DNA of 64,000 nt, taken from Mycobacterium kiyosense (lineage in GTDB: Bacteria > Actinomycetota > Actinomycetes > Mycobacteriales > Mycobacteriaceae). A model generated the notes under the pieces. The model saw only the letters and a list, made by a program, of their open reading frames with translations. It was not told the DNA's origin and searched no databases. The stretch covers positions 186,001 to 250,000 of the forward strand of contig AP025179.1 of assembly GCA_021654635.1 (NCBI GenBank). Reading direction: 5' to 3'. The position numbers and the translations under genes are program-made. How positions within the stretch are numbered: the first letter of the stretch is position 1; every line of letters begins with the position of its first letter. This document shows positions 16,136 through 25,680 of this stretch, in pieces.

Positions 16136-17614
16136 GTGGTCGACGGTGTTGATGCTCGCGCGGATCCGGTGTCGGCCGGACGTGTGGGTCGTCCGGCGCC
16201 GCTGATCGCCGCGATGTGCCTGGCGGTGCTCACCGTCGCGGTGCTGCAGACCGCGGTGGTTCCCGTGCTCGGCGTGATCGCCCACCAACTGCAGGCCACG
16301 CCGACGGCGGTGAGCTGGGTTGTCACCGCCAATCTGCTCAGCGCCGCCGCCGCCACCCCGCTGGTGGGCCGGTTGGCGGACCGCTACAGCAAGAGAGCCG
16401 TGCTGCTGGCGGTTCTGGGCGTCGTTCTGGCCGGGTCGTTGCTGGCCGCGGCGACGACCTCGCTTGCGCTGCTGGTGGCCGGCCGGGTGTTGCAGGGCGC
16501 CTCGTTTGCGCTCTACCCGGTTGGTGTAGCGATTCTGCGCGCCGAGTTCCCCGAGCCGGTGGTGGTGCGAGCGCTCGCGGTGCTTTCGGCGACGCTCGGG
16601 TTCGGCGGCGGGATGGGGCTGGTGGTGACGGGGCTGCTGATGTCCGGCAACGCGGGCTACCACCGGGTGTTCTGGCTGGCAACGGTGTTCGTCGTGGTGG
16701 TCATCGGTGCGGTGGCCGCATTGGTTCCCGGCCGGCCGGGTGCGGGGGACGGCTCCATCGACTGGCTGGGCGCGGCGGGCCTGGCCGCTGGACTCACCGG
16801 CGTGATCCTGGTGGTGACACAGGGCAGTCACTGGGGGTGGTTCGCCCCGCGCACGATCGTGGTGGCATCGGCGGGACTCGCCATCCTGGTGGCGTGGTGG
16901 CAGTGGGAACGCCGTCGGCGCCACCCGCTGGTGTCCACCGCGATGCTGACCCGACGGACGATGCTGCTGACGAACTTGTCGACCGTTCTTGTCGGAGTCG
17001 GCCTGTACATTTCGTTCCTGGGCTTGACGCAGTTCGTTCAGATGTCGCGCGCGGCGGCGGGTTACGGCTTCTCGGCGACGGTGCTGTACTCCAGCGTCGT
17101 GTTCCTGCTGCCCGGAGCGCTGGCCGGGATGGTGATGGCCACCGCCAGCGGCCGCTTCATCGACCGCTTCGGTGCGCAGTCGGTCCTGGTCGCGGGGGCG
17201 GTGGTCGGTGCGCTCGGGTTCGCGTTGCTGGCCATTGCCCACGACGCGAGGTGGCAGGTGATCGTGGCGGGGGTGTGTATGAACGTCTACGTCAGCCTGG
17301 CCTACGGTGCGTTGCCTGCCGTCGTCGTCAGCGAGGCAGGACCCGACGAGACCGGGGTTGCCACCGGCATCAACGCGATCGCCCGCACGATCGGCAGTTC
17401 GATTGCGGCGGCAATGGTCGCGGGGGTGCTCGCGGCGTCTCACGGACGGCAAGGAATGCCCACCGAGTCGGCGTTCGTGTCGCTGTTCGTCCTGGGGGCG
17501 GTGACGGCCGCGGCGGTGGCCGTGCTGATCGCGGTGTCGGGGGTGCGAAGCCGTACGGGTGGGTCTTCGGCCGGTCGCGTGGACGCCCAGGCGCTCAATC
17601 ACGAGTGGGGCTGA
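16136..17614 (+). CDS. MFS transporter, DHA2 (EmrB/QacA) type
   Basis: About 492 residues with roughly 14 membrane segments. Motif A is PLVGRLADRYSKRAVLLAVL, and motif C-like sequence appears in helix 5 (FGGGMGLVVTGLLM). The extra two helices mid-protein place it in the 14-helix DHA2 family of drug/proton antiporters. The GTG at 16136 is preferred; a TTG at 16067 in the same frame would add 23 residues without homology. It is divergent from the Eis-family gene, 88 bases apart, so a link between acetyl transfer and efflux is possible but unproven. Confidence 0.87.
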   Translation: MVDGVDARADPVSAGRVGRPAPLIAAMCLAVLTVAVLQTAVVPVLGVIAHQLQATPTAVSWVVTANLLSAAAATPLVGRLADRYSKRAVLLAVLGVVLAGSLLAAATTSLALLVAGRVLQGASFALYPVGVAILRAEFPEPVVVRALAVLSATLGFGGGMGLVVTGLLMSGNAGYHRVFWLATVFVVVVIGAVAALVPGRPGAGDGSIDWLGAAGLAAGLTGVILVVTQGSHWGWFAPRTIVVASAGLAILVAWWQWERRRRHPLVSTAMLTRRTMLLTNLSTVLVGVGLYISFLGLTQFVQMSRAAAGYGFSATVLYSSVVFLLPGALAGMVMATASGRFIDRFGAQSVLVAGAVVGALGFALLAIAHDARWQVIVAGVCMNVYVSLAYGALPAVVVSEAGPDETGVATGINAIARTIGSSIAAAMVAGVLAASHGRQGMPTESAFVSLFVLGAVTAAAVAVLIAVSGVRSRTGGSSAGRVDAQALNHEWG

Positions 17615-17801
17615 TGGCGCGCCTGGTGAGCTTGGTGCCCGGCCTGTACCGATCCGGTCCACCGGGTGAGCGCGGCCGCCCATCCGGGTCACGCGGGTCG
17701 CCGGCCGATGCGATGTAGCCGTCCGGCCGGATCGAGATGGACGACGCGACGCTGACCGAATGGTTGCGGCCGGTGCTCGCGCACTACCTGGCCGGCAGCA
17801 T
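17615..17801. other. Short intergenic stretch, possible monooxygenase tail remnant
   Basis: Nothing firmly assignable. On the minus strand around 17700-17745 a frame reads SISIRPDGYIAS, like the C-terminal end of phenol-type flavin monooxygenases, but it has no upstream domain. It may be a decayed fragment, or chance. Confidence 0.25.
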
Positions 17802-19256
17802 TCAGCGGAGCTCGAAGTGGGCCGGCTCCGGTTCGGCCAGCATGGCCGTCAGCGTCTTGCGGTCATACGGCCAGAGGTCGACGGTGTTGTTCTCGGTCAG
17901 GTACCACGAGTTGCAGCCGGTGCTCCAGACGGTCGGCGTCATCGCTTCTGCCACAGCGGCATTGAACTCGTCGGTGGCATCCTCGGTCACCTCGATCGAG
18001 GTCGCCGCGCCGTCGCGCAGCATCTCCAGGAACTGCGCGATGTAGTGGGCGGTTCGTTCCGCCGAATACTGCAGCGAGATCGATCCGGTGGGAGAGTTGG
18101 GACCCAGTACCGTGAACAGGTTGGGAAAGCCCGGAATCGCCGTCATCCGGTAGGCCCGCGGGCCGCCGGACCAGGCCTTGTCGATGGTGAGGCCGTCGCG
18201 GCCGGTGATTTGAATCGGCCGCATGTAGTTGTGCGTCTGGAATCCGGTGGCCAGTACGATGACGTCGGCCGGCCGCTGACGTCCGTCCGCGGTGCGGATC
18301 CCGCTGGGGGTCACCTCGACGATGCGGTCGGTCACCAGCTCGGCATTCTCGGATTGGATTGCACGGTAATAGGTTCCGGACACCACCTGCCGCTTGCACA
18401 GTGGCTGGTAGTCGGGGGTTAGCTTGTCCCGCAGCTGCCGGTCGCGGACCTGCAGCCGCAGGGACAGCCGGGCGTAGGCCTGCACCGCGCGGCGCCGCCA
18501 GGACGGACGGGTGGTGACGTCGGCGAGGATTCCCGAAACCCAGAGCAGCGCCTGATACATCCGGTCGTGCGCAGTGGGATGACGTTTGAGTGCGGCAGCC
18601 AGTAATGCGCTCTGCCGCAACGTCATCGGCGCCCAGAGGATCCATTGTGGCGACCGGACGTAATGCGCGATGGACCGCGCGTCGGGCTGCAGAGCGGACA
18701 CGATCTGTACGCCGGTGGATCCGGTTCCGATGACGGCGATGCGCTTGCCGTCGGTGTCGATCTCGGGGTCCCACCGTGCGGTGTGCACCACCGGCCCGGC
18801 GAATTCGTCGAGACCGGGGATGTCGGGCAAGGCGGGATGGTGCAGCACACCGGTCGCACACACCACGACGTGGGCGTCGATCTGCTCACCGCCAGCCGTG
18901 GTCAGGACCCATTGGGCGGTGGGCTCGTTCCATTGCGCGGCAACGACTTCGGTATTCAGCCGGATCCGGTCACCCAGCCCGAGGGTGTCCACCACGTCGC
19001 GGTGGTAACGCTGGATGTCGGCGCCGTCCGCCCAGATGTGAGACCAGTCCGGCTTGGGGGCGAAACCGAATTGGTAGATCTGGGAAGGTACGTCGCAGGT
19101 CAGGCCCGGGTATCGGTTCCAGTGCCAGACGCCCCCGACGTCGGAGGCCTTCTCCAGCACCGTGACGTCGGTGAAGCTGCGTTGGGTGAACACGTGCAGC
19201 GCGGTGATGCCGGCGAGCCCGGCGCCGATGATCACCACCCGCGGCATGTTTGTCAT
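17802..19256 (-). CDS. Flavin-containing (Baeyer-Villiger type) monooxygenase
   Basis: 484 residues. The N-terminal FAD motif is PRVVIIGAGLAGITALHVF, followed by the family segment GVWHWNRYPGLTCDVPSQIY. The Baeyer-Villiger/FMO fingerprint F-x-G-x3-H-x3-W is present as FAGPVVHTARW, and the NADPH motif is IAVIGTGSTGVQIV. The second ATG-rich class features LATGFQTHNYMRP and VLGPNSPTGSISL follow. It inserts oxygen into a ketone or oxidises a soft nucleophile using NADPH and O2. It starts in an ATGA overlap with the upstream PadR gene, so the two form an operon. The start at 19256 fits this overlap; homology begins at once. Confidence 0.9.
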   Translation of the reverse strand: MTNMPRVVIIGAGLAGITALHVFTQRSFTDVTVLEKASDVGGVWHWNRYPGLTCDVPSQIYQFGFAPKPDWSHIWADGADIQRYHRDVVDTLGLGDRIRLNTEVVAAQWNEPTAQWVLTTAGGEQIDAHVVVCATGVLHHPALPDIPGLDEFAGPVVHTARWDPEIDTDGKRIAVIGTGSTGVQIVSALQPDARSIAHYVRSPQWILWAPMTLRQSALLAAALKRHPTAHDRMYQALLWVSGILADVTTRPSWRRRAVQAYARLSLRLQVRDRQLRDKLTPDYQPLCKRQVVSGTYYRAIQSENAELVTDRIVEVTPSGIRTADGRQRPADVIVLATGFQTHNYMRPIQITGRDGLTIDKAWSGGPRAYRMTAIPGFPNLFTVLGPNSPTGSISLQYSAERTAHYIAQFLEMLRDGAATSIEVTEDATDEFNAAVAEAMTPTVWSTGCNSWYLTENNTVDLWPYDRKTLTAMLAEPEPAHFELR

Positions 19257-19819
19257 TGTCGCAGTGTTGACACGCGCCGATCCAAGATGGTCAACGCGCG
19301 CTCGGCCCAGCGCACGTTTTCCTGCTCGAACGATATTCCGCGCAGCAACGTCAGATAGGGGCCGATTCGCTCGGCGTGCTGCAGGTGGTCCTCTTCGGTG
19401 CGGTCGCCCAAGATGCGGGTGCGTAACCGCTCGTAGCGTTCGAGCTTGGCGGTGGACCACGCCAGGCGTTCGGCGATGAACTCGCGCACGGCCATGGTGC
19501 TGCCCGCGTCGGCGGCCTGCACCTTGACCAGCAGCTCGTCACGCATCACCAGGGGTTTGGGCGGGCGCGCGGTGAACTCGTCGATTGCGCGGTGGCCGGC
19601 GTCGGTCAGGGAGTACATCCGCTTGTTCGGGCGACGATCCTGCTGGACGAGGCGGGCTCGGATCAAACCCTGCTCGGCGAGCCGATCGAGCTCGCGGTAG
19701 AGCTGCTGCGGAGTGGCCATCCAGAAGTTGGCGACCGAGGCACCGAAGTCCTTGGCCAGGTCGTATCCCGAGGACTCACCCTCCAGGAGTGCGGCCAGCA
19801 CGGCATCGCGCAACGACAT
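19253..19819 (-). CDS. PadR family transcriptional regulator
   Basis: About 188 residues starting MSLRDAVLAALLEGESSGYD, the conserved opening of PadR proteins. The winged-helix domain includes FWMATPQQLYRELDRLAEQGLI and the wing KRMYSLTDAGHRAIDEF. A C-terminal helical (Vir_reg) dimer domain follows, with REFIAERLAWSTAKLERYERL. I prefer the ATG at 19819 to a TTG at 19834. It overlaps the Baeyer-Villiger monooxygenase by four bases and probably controls it in response to a substrate-like ligand (inference from operon structure). Confidence 0.88.
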   Translation of the reverse strand: MSLRDAVLAALLEGESSGYDLAKDFGASVANFWMATPQQLYRELDRLAEQGLIRARLVQQDRRPNKRMYSLTDAGHRAIDEFTARPPKPLVMRDELLVKVQAADAGSTMAVREFIAERLAWSTAKLERYERLRTRILGDRTEEDHLQHAERIGPYLTLLRGISFEQENVRWAERALTILDRRVSTLRQ

Positions 19820-19939
19820 CCAGGGATCGTACAACGAAGCACCTATTCAAAAAAGTGATTATTACCGCATGGACATATGGACCGTCGGCCTCTAGCGTCT
19901 GAGCTTGTTATTCATTGAGTTGACTACGCGAGGTTTCTT

Positions 19940-20368
19940 GTGACTTCTGAGCACCCATTCCGCAAGGCGGTCGAGTCCGGCGAATCGGCGGCCATCGAGG
20001 CGTTGCTGGCCGACGACATCGTTTTCACCAGCCCCGTGGCTTTCAAGCCGTATGTCGGCAAGCCGATCACTGCGGCGCTGCTGCGCGGCGTGGTGCGGGT
20101 CTTCGAGGACTTCCACTACGTGCGTGAAATCGGCGACGGCAACGGACGCGACCACGCCCTGATCTTCGAGACCGGGTTGGTTGGAGTGCCGGGCGTGCGC
20201 GTCACCGGCTGCGACTTCCTGCACTTCAACGACGACGGCCTCATCGACGACCTGATGGTGATGGTTCGCCCGCTGTCCGGCGCGAAGGCGCTTGCCGAAG
20301 CGATGGGCGCGCAGTTCGGACGGATCGAGCAGGAGGCGATCGAGATCGCCGCCACCCTGGGAGCCTGA
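19940..20368 (+). CDS. NTF2-like (SnoaL) fold protein
   Basis: A 142-residue protein with a cone-shaped NTF2/SnoaL-like fold: the opening FRKAVESGESAAIEALLADDIVFTSP is the standard first helix and strand (given by its pattern A-V-x-S-G-x3-A-I-x3-L), and the end CDFLHFNDDGLIDDLMVMVRP matches the last two strands. Members include isomerases and binding proteins; catalysis is not evident. The start is a GTG at 19940. It is two bases from the LLM oxidoreductase gene, so both are co-transcribed and may act on one substrate. Confidence 0.8.
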   Translation: MTSEHPFRKAVESGESAAIEALLADDIVFTSPVAFKPYVGKPITAALLRGVVRVFEDFHYVREIGDGNGRDHALIFETGLVGVPGVRVTGCDFLHFNDDGLIDDLMVMVRPLSGAKALAEAMGAQFGRIEQEAIEIAATLGA

Positions 20369-20370
20369 TC

Positions 20371-21411
20371 ATGCGAATCGGACTGGCCATCAACTACGCG
20401 GGTGGCTTCAAGGAGGTGGCCGCCGAAGTGGCCGACCTCGAGCGGGCCGGCCTGGACATCGTATTCGTCCCGGAGGCCTATTCGTTCGACGCGGTGAGCG
20501 CGCTCGGTTACCTCGCCGCAAGTACCGAACGGGTCGGCTTGGCGTCGGGCATCTTGCAGCTCTTCACCCGCACGCCCACCCTGACCGCCATGACTGCGGC
20601 GGGCATCGACTACGTCTCCGGTGGCCGATTCACCCTGGGGCTGGGCGCTTCCGGGCCGCAGGTCATCGAGGGCTTCCACGGCGTGCCGTACGACGCGCCG
20701 ATCGCCCGGACTCGCGAGGTCGTCGAGATCTGCCGTCAGGTCTGGCGGCGCGACACCGTGCAATATCAGGGCGACCACTACACGATTCCGCTACCCGCCG
20801 AGCGGGGAACCGGCCTCGGAAAGCCGCTCAAGTTGATCAATCACCCTGTCCGGGAACGTATTCCGGTGCTGATCGCCGCGCTGGAACCCAAGAACGTCGA
20901 GCTGGCCGCCGAGATTGCCGAGGGCTGGCAACCGATCTTCTTCCTGCCGGAGAAGGCGCAAGACGTGTGGGGCGACGCGCTCGCCGCCGGTCAAGCCAAG
21001 CGTGACCCCGCCCTGGGCCAGCTTGAGGTGTTCGCCGGGCCGGCGCTGGCGATCGGCGAAAACGTCGAGTCGCTACGCGAATTCGTCAAGCCACACCTGG
21101 CCCTCTATATCGGGGGCATGGGCGCCAAGGGCAAGAACTTCTATCACACCCTGGCCACCAGGTACGGCTACGCGGCGCAGGCCGACCGGATCCAGGAGCT
21201 GTACCTGGCCGGTGACAAGGAGGCTGCTGCCAAGGCGGTGCCAGACGAGCTGGTGCGCGACGTGAACCTGATCGGCACAAGGGAATTCGTCAAGGATCGG
21301 GTGGCGGCGTACCGCGCGGCCGGCGTGACCACGCTCAACGTCATGCCGATGGCCGCAACCTCGGGTGAGCGGGTGAAGCTGATCGAGACGTTGCGCGAGT
21401 TGGTCGACTGA
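20371..21411 (+). CDS. LLM class F420-dependent oxidoreductase
   Basis: 346 residues beginning MRIGLAINYAGGFKEV. Characteristic LLM segments are FVPEAYSFDAVSALGYLAAST, then SGILQLFTRTPTLTAMTAAGID, then GGRFTLGLGASGPQVIEGFHG, which is close to F420-dependent enzymes of the methylene-H4MPT reductase-like type. It also has the later ERIPVLIAALEPKNVELAAEIAEGW (cited by its E-P-K-N-V-x-L core). The cofactor is probably F420 (family knowledge). It follows the SnoaL-like gene by two bases. Substrate unknown. Confidence 0.9.
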   Translation: MRIGLAINYAGGFKEVAAEVADLERAGLDIVFVPEAYSFDAVSALGYLAASTERVGLASGILQLFTRTPTLTAMTAAGIDYVSGGRFTLGLGASGPQVIEGFHGVPYDAPIARTREVVEICRQVWRRDTVQYQGDHYTIPLPAERGTGLGKPLKLINHPVRERIPVLIAALEPKNVELAAEIAEGWQPIFFLPEKAQDVWGDALAAGQAKRDPALGQLEVFAGPALAIGENVESLREFVKPHLALYIGGMGAKGKNFYHTLATRYGYAAQADRIQELYLAGDKEAAAKAVPDELVRDVNLIGTREFVKDRVAAYRAAGVTTLNVMPMAATSGERVKLIETLRELVD

Positions 21412-21424
21412 CCGACCGCGGCGG

Positions 21425-21985
21425 CTAACCCAGCTCGTTGTAGGACTGCCCGAGAAAACGTTCCACCATCGCGCGTTCGGCCGCCGGATCCTTCAGCGGC
21501 CAGTACCACAGCGACATGAAGACGTGGATGAGCCACTGGGTGGCCAGCGGGTCGGGGTCCTGTTCGCCGAGCATCTCGGCGGCGAACGCAGCGATCACCG
21601 GCGACGTGGTGATCCATTCACTGCCGACCGGCAGCTGGGTCGAGGGAAGCTGCACCAGCGGATAGGACCTCAGCCGTTGCAGCGCAACAATAGTGGCGGT
21701 TACCACGCGATCGCGGCCGGTGCGGCCGTCGATGGCTTCGCGCACGGTCTCCAGGACGCGGTTGGCTTGCATGCTGATGACGCCCTCGCGAATCGCCGCC
21801 TTACCGCCGGCCCGGCGGTAGATCGTTGCCGGTGAGCAATGGACCTTGGCAGCCAACGCCTCGATGGTGAACGCTTCATAACCCATCCGGCCGATGAGGT
21901 CAGCGGCCGCGGCGAGAATCCGTTCGGAACCCGCGTCGTGCCGGTTGCGTCCCAGCAGCCAATCCGCACCCGCCATCACGGACAC
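21425..21985 (-). CDS. TetR family transcriptional regulator
   Basis: A 186-residue TetR protein. The HTH lies at about residues 19-65: RILAAAADLIGRMGYEAFTI, then EALAAKVHCSPATIYRRAGG, then KAAIREGVISMQ. The C-terminal domain is a standard helical bundle (WLIHVFMSLWYWPLKDPAAER). It converges with the LLM gene and diverges from the CYP144 gene, with about 190 bases between, so CYP144 is a reasonable target, as a TetR-type gene next to a P450 often controls it (inference). The start may be the second ATG at 21976. Confidence 0.85.
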   Translation of the reverse strand: MSVMAGADWLLGRNRHDAGSERILAAAADLIGRMGYEAFTIEALAAKVHCSPATIYRRAGGKAAIREGVISMQANRVLETVREAIDGRTGRDRVVTATIVALQRLRSYPLVQLPSTQLPVGSEWITTSPVIAAFAAEMLGEQDPDPLATQWLIHVFMSLWYWPLKDPAAERAMVERFLGQSYNELG

Positions 21986-22178
21986 TCGGCGGCGGTTGGG
22001 CGGGGCAACAGAAAGCGTCCAATTTTTCGCACCATGAGAATTTTATACGAGCTTTTCTCGCCGAAACGGCTGTTGGGGATGATCGGGTGAGGAGCCGTAT
22101 CCGGACCGTCCTGCCGGTCAGTTTTCAACTTCGCGCGCCACTATTGCTGCCGGCGCCGACCTCACTCAACCTGTACGG

Positions 22179-23393
22179 ATGACTGTTCTGGCTGACCCGG
22201 GCGCGTTCTTCGGCCCGGCGGCGTTGCAGAATCCCTACCCCCTCTACGAGCGGATGCGCGCCGAAGCCCCGGTGCACCAAATCGGTGACTCCGCCTTCTA
22301 CGCGGTGTGCGGCTGGGAGGCACTGATCGATGCGGTCAATCGCGTCGAGGACTTCTCCTCCAACCTCTCCGCCACCATGGTGTTCCAAAAAGACGGAACC
22401 GTGACCCCGTTTCCGATGATCGAGGCGGGTAGCCCCAGCCACGCGCTGGCCACCGCCGACGATCCGGCGCACGCGATGCACCGCAAAATCCTGCTGCCAC
22501 ACTTGACCGCCAAACGCGTCCGCGTCATCGAGGGATTCACCGACCAGCTTGCCGATCGCTTGTGGGACCGGAATTTTCACGACGGGCGTATCGAATGGAT
22601 GAGCGCGATGGCCAATCGGCTTCCCATGTTCGTGGTCGCCAACCTGCTCGGCCTGCCCGATGCCGATGTCGACGACCTCATCCGGCTGGGCTTCGCCACC
22701 ACCACGCTGCTGGATGGTGTCGTGACGCAGGAGCAGCTTGCCGCGGCCGGCGCCGCGGCCTTCGAGCTCTCCCGCTACGTGATGGACCACTTCGAAAAAG
22801 CCTGCGACACAAATGAACCCGGTCTGATCCCGGATCTGGCGGCACGTCACGCCGCCGGCGAGCTGGACCAGACGGTGGCGATGGGCATCATGCTCACCCT
22901 GTTCAGCGCGGCAGGCGAGTCCACCGCTGCCTTGCTCGGCAGCGCGGTGTGGATTCTCGCCGAACGCCCTGACATCCAGCGGCAGGTCCGCGAGCACCCA
23001 GAGCTGCTGAACGCCTTCATCGAGGAGGTGTTGCGCTACGAGCCACCGTTCCGGGGCCACTACCGGCACGTGTGGCGCGACACGACCCTCGGCGGTGTGG
23101 CCGTGCCGGCAAACTCACACCTGCTGCTGATGTGGGGTGCGGCCAACCGGGACGCCGCGCAGTTCGATGCGCCGGACGAATTCCGGCTCGACCGCGCCGG
23201 CGGCAAGGGCCATGTGTCGTTCGGCAGAGGGACGCACTTTTGCGTCGGCGCGGCACTGGCGCGGATGGAGGCTCGGGTTGTGCTGCGAATGCTGTTGAGT
23301 CGCACCGAATTCTTAAACGCAATCGATGTCGGAAACTGGTTGCCCAGCATCCTGGCCCGGCGGCTGGATCGGTTGGAGCTCGCTGTCCGCTGA
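22179..23393 (+). CDS. cyp144: Cytochrome P450, CYP144 family
   Basis: 404 residues. The heme loop FGRGTHFCVGAALARMEA carries the cysteine thiolate ligand; the I-helix has SAAGESTAALLGSAVWILA with the acid-alcohol pair E-S-T; the K-helix is EEVLRYEPPFRGHYRH with E-x-x-R. The whole sequence closely follows what I know of M. tuberculosis CYP144A1 (Rv1777), including DFYAVCGW-like and LATADDPAHA segments. The length equals the short form of that enzyme, lacking about 30 N-terminal residues; the frame upstream shows no similar extension. Physiological substrate unknown. It converges with the sulfotransferase operon. Confidence 0.9.
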   Translation: MTVLADPGAFFGPAALQNPYPLYERMRAEAPVHQIGDSAFYAVCGWEALIDAVNRVEDFSSNLSATMVFQKDGTVTPFPMIEAGSPSHALATADDPAHAMHRKILLPHLTAKRVRVIEGFTDQLADRLWDRNFHDGRIEWMSAMANRLPMFVVANLLGLPDADVDDLIRLGFATTTLLDGVVTQEQLAAAGAAAFELSRYVMDHFEKACDTNEPGLIPDLAARHAAGELDQTVAMGIMLTLFSAAGESTAALLGSAVWILAERPDIQRQVREHPELLNAFIEEVLRYEPPFRGHYRHVWRDTTLGGVAVPANSHLLLMWGAANRDAAQFDAPDEFRLDRAGGKGHVSFGRGTHFCVGAALARMEARVVLRMLLSRTEFLNAIDVGNWLPSILARRLDRLELAVR

Positions 23394-23395
23394 CG

Positions 23396-24610
23396 TCAGC
23401 GACCGGCCAGCTCGGACAGGAATGCGAATCGCTCCCGTAATTCGTTCTCGTCGATCCCGAAGTCGGCCGGTTCGTAGCGGTGGCGGGCCACCTCGGCGCG
23501 GTCTGCCGCACGATAGGCGTTGACGAACCCGGCCAGGTCGGCCGGCGGTTCCATGCCGGCGGCGTGATAGATCACTCTGAGGGCTGCCGCCGGATCGCCG
23601 ATGAACGCGCGGTAGTCGAAGTCGACGAACGTTGCCGCCCGGGCATCGGGGGAGGCGCGGAAATCCGTGGCCCGGCGGAACCACAGTTCGCTCTGGTCGA
23701 TCTGCTGACGGGCGACGTCGACGGCATCGACATCGTCGCTGTAGGTCGAGCGGTACACCGCGAACAAGCTCGATCCGGACGTCAGCGTCTCGACGATGTC
23801 GCGGTGTACCTGCACCACCACCGCCCCCGGGAATGCGGCCACCAGGTGCCGCAGTTCGGCGGTGTGCGCCGGCGCTTTGAGGACGAAGCGACGACTGTCG
23901 TGGGTCGCGTTGAGCTGCAGCACTTCCCGATAACGCAGGTAGCTCTGCCCGAGGTTCTGTCCGGCCAGCCAAGCCGCGTAGCTCGGCAGCCGCAACATCG
24001 AGGTGAAACCCCAGTTGCGCAGGTCGGTGCCCATTCCCAGCACGCACTCCTCCGGCAGGTCAGGACCCGACGGATGCACGAACGCCATGTCCGGGTTGAG
24101 CGTGTGCAGCAGCTGGCTGGCCCCGGCGGTGGGGTAGGGATCGGCGGGCCGTTCGGCGCCGGCGAACAACCACGGCGAGACGAGTTCGGCGGGCAGCGGC
24201 GCATGCAGGCGGGGGTCGCTGCCCAGCAGCCGGAACAGAAACGTCGTCCCGGTTCGCCAGCCGCCGACGATGACGATCGGCGGAAGAAGTTGCGTGGCAA
24301 CCACTTCGGGGTGATCTGCGCGGTACCGGGCGATCGTGGCGCCCGCCACCAGCCGTCCGACGGCCATCTGCTGCACCATGCGGACGCCGACCGCATTGAG
24401 ACGGGCTTCGTGCTCGGCCGATCCCAGCAACGTCTCCAATCCTGCCTGCCATCCGTCGGCGAACGCGTTGGCATCGCAACGTCGACTGGCCTTTTCGACC
24501 ACCGTTGCCACCTCGAGGCGGTACCGCTCGGGCTGCGCCGCCCGGTCCTGTTCGGCGGCGGCGTAGATGGCGAGTGCCTCCGGCGTCCGCGGCGTCGGCC
24601 GCCAGGTCAT
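23396..24610 (-). CDS. PAPS-dependent sulfotransferase family protein
   Basis: 404 residues. The 5'-phosphosulfate loop is IVIVGGWRTGTTFLFRLLGS (GG-x-R-T-G-T-T-x-L), and the 3'-phosphate region is VVVQVHRDIVETLTSGSSLF, with the R-D-x4-x-x-S pattern of the family. FVLKAPAHTAELRHLVAAFP is the usual K-x-P strand-helix between them. An N-terminal helical extension of about 110 residues precedes the fold, as in mycobacterial Stf-type proteins. It transfers sulfate from PAPS to a lipid or other hydroxyl acceptor. It is the last gene of a three-gene operon and overlaps the DUF1214 gene by four bases. Confidence 0.88.
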   Translation of the reverse strand: MTWRPTPRTPEALAIYAAAEQDRAAQPERYRLEVATVVEKASRRCDANAFADGWQAGLETLLGSAEHEARLNAVGVRMVQQMAVGRLVAGATIARYRADHPEVVATQLLPPIVIVGGWRTGTTFLFRLLGSDPRLHAPLPAELVSPWLFAGAERPADPYPTAGASQLLHTLNPDMAFVHPSGPDLPEECVLGMGTDLRNWGFTSMLRLPSYAAWLAGQNLGQSYLRYREVLQLNATHDSRRFVLKAPAHTAELRHLVAAFPGAVVVQVHRDIVETLTSGSSLFAVYRSTYSDDVDAVDVARQQIDQSELWFRRATDFRASPDARAATFVDFDYRAFIGDPAAALRVIYHAAGMEPPADLAGFVNAYRAADRAEVARHRYEPADFGIDENELRERFAFLSELAGR

Positions 24611-25680
24611 TGCCCGGCTCCGAGCTCGTCGATCCGCACCCGGCGGAGCGTGGGAAGCCCCGGCTCGGCGTCGGGCTGCAGGAATCGCAGGACGAACAAA
24701 CCGAATCGTCGACCTCCGGTGTCGAGCCAGTCATAACCGGCGGCGCGTGGGTCACGGCCGGCGATCGCAAAGCGATACGTGCCGCCGGTGACCGAGCTGG
24801 TGGCCGCGGTGCGGGTCACCACCGAGTGGCGGTAGTCCAGCGAATTCAGGAAACGGTTGTACAGCACGATGTTCCAGTGCCGGCAGGTCACCAACGGGCC
24901 CTCCGCCACCAGTGCCTCATCCGGCTCCAACTGCCAGGCCCCGCGCAGGTAGTGAATGCCCGGTTCGGTGAACGCCGCCCCGCCCGCCATCGCCGACCAG
25001 TGCCGCACACTGTTGGGCTCCTTGAGGTCGGCGTCGACCGCGAAACCGAGCAGCTGTGGTAGTTGGGTGACAAACGCACCGAGCCGCGACAGATCGCGGC
25101 CTAAACGGTCTGAAGCAGGTTGCGGCCCTGCCGGTCCGGATCCCAGGGCGGAGATCCGGCACCATCCCGGGTGCACCGGGTCCACGCGATCGTGGATGTA
25201 ACGCACCCACACCGACGTCGAGCCCTCCGGCAGTGCCAGCCACGCACCGGCCCCGGTGTCGTTGCGGCACAAGGTGATATCGAAGTTGCCGTCCGGGTCC
25301 ACTTCCAGACCGTCGGTGTCCACCCGCGCTACCGCGGTCGTCTTAGCGATGTCAGTTCCGGCGTAGACGGTGATCGACTGGTACACCGAGTCCGCGACGT
25401 TGCCGGTGATCCGGTAGCGACCGTCGTCGCGGAGATCGGTGATCCAGTAGCGGTAGTCCGGGTTGTCCATGAAGAACTTCTGGCGCCAACCGTTGAACGG
25501 CATGAGTTCGGGTGCGTCGCGATCGGATTCGATGCGGCCCAGCAGATTGTTCGCCGCCCGCAGCAACGCAAGCCGGGCGTCGGTGCGATCGATGTCGTCG
25601 AGCCCGGCGGTGGCCTCGTCGAGTGCCCGCCCCGCCGCGGCCAGCCCGGCCGCCAGGTCTTGCCAGCCGTCGTCGGTCAC
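24607..25680 (-). CDS. DUF1214 domain-containing protein
   Basis: 357 residues. The C-terminal third carries the DUF1214 pattern, with FTEPGIHYLRGAWQLEPDEALVAEG (positions about 228-255), HWNIVLYNRFLNSLDYRHS and the final FVLRFLQPDAEPGLPTLRRV. The N-terminal region has FFMDNPDYRYWITDLRDDGRYRI, seen in DUF1254/1214-type proteins. Function unknown. The fold is thought to be all-beta and members often sit beside steroid or sulfotransferase genes. It overlaps its neighbours on both sides by four bases, so the three genes are translationally coupled. Confidence 0.85.
   Translation of the reverse strand: MTDDGWQDLAAGLAAAGRALDEATAGLDDIDRTDARLALLRAANNLLGRIESDRDAPELMPFNGWRQKFFMDNPDYRYWITDLRDDGRYRITGNVADSVYQSITVYAGTDIAKTTAVARVDTDGLEVDPDGNFDITLCRNDTGAGAWLALPEGSTSVWVRYIHDRVDPVHPGWCRISALGSGPAGPQPASDRLGRDLSRLGAFVTQLPQLLGFAVDADLKEPNSVRHWSAMAGGAAFTEPGIHYLRGAWQLEPDEALVAEGPLVTCRHWNIVLYNRFLNSLDYRHSVVTRTAATSSVTGGTYRFAIAGRDPRAAGYDWLDTGGRRFGLFVLRFLQPDAEPGLPTLRRVRIDELGAGQ

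Noticed and set aside
16055..17692. 545-residue minus-strand open frame
   Set aside because: It is antisense to the MFS gene, rich in Arg, His and Gln without any domain, as expected for the reverse of a GC-rich gene.
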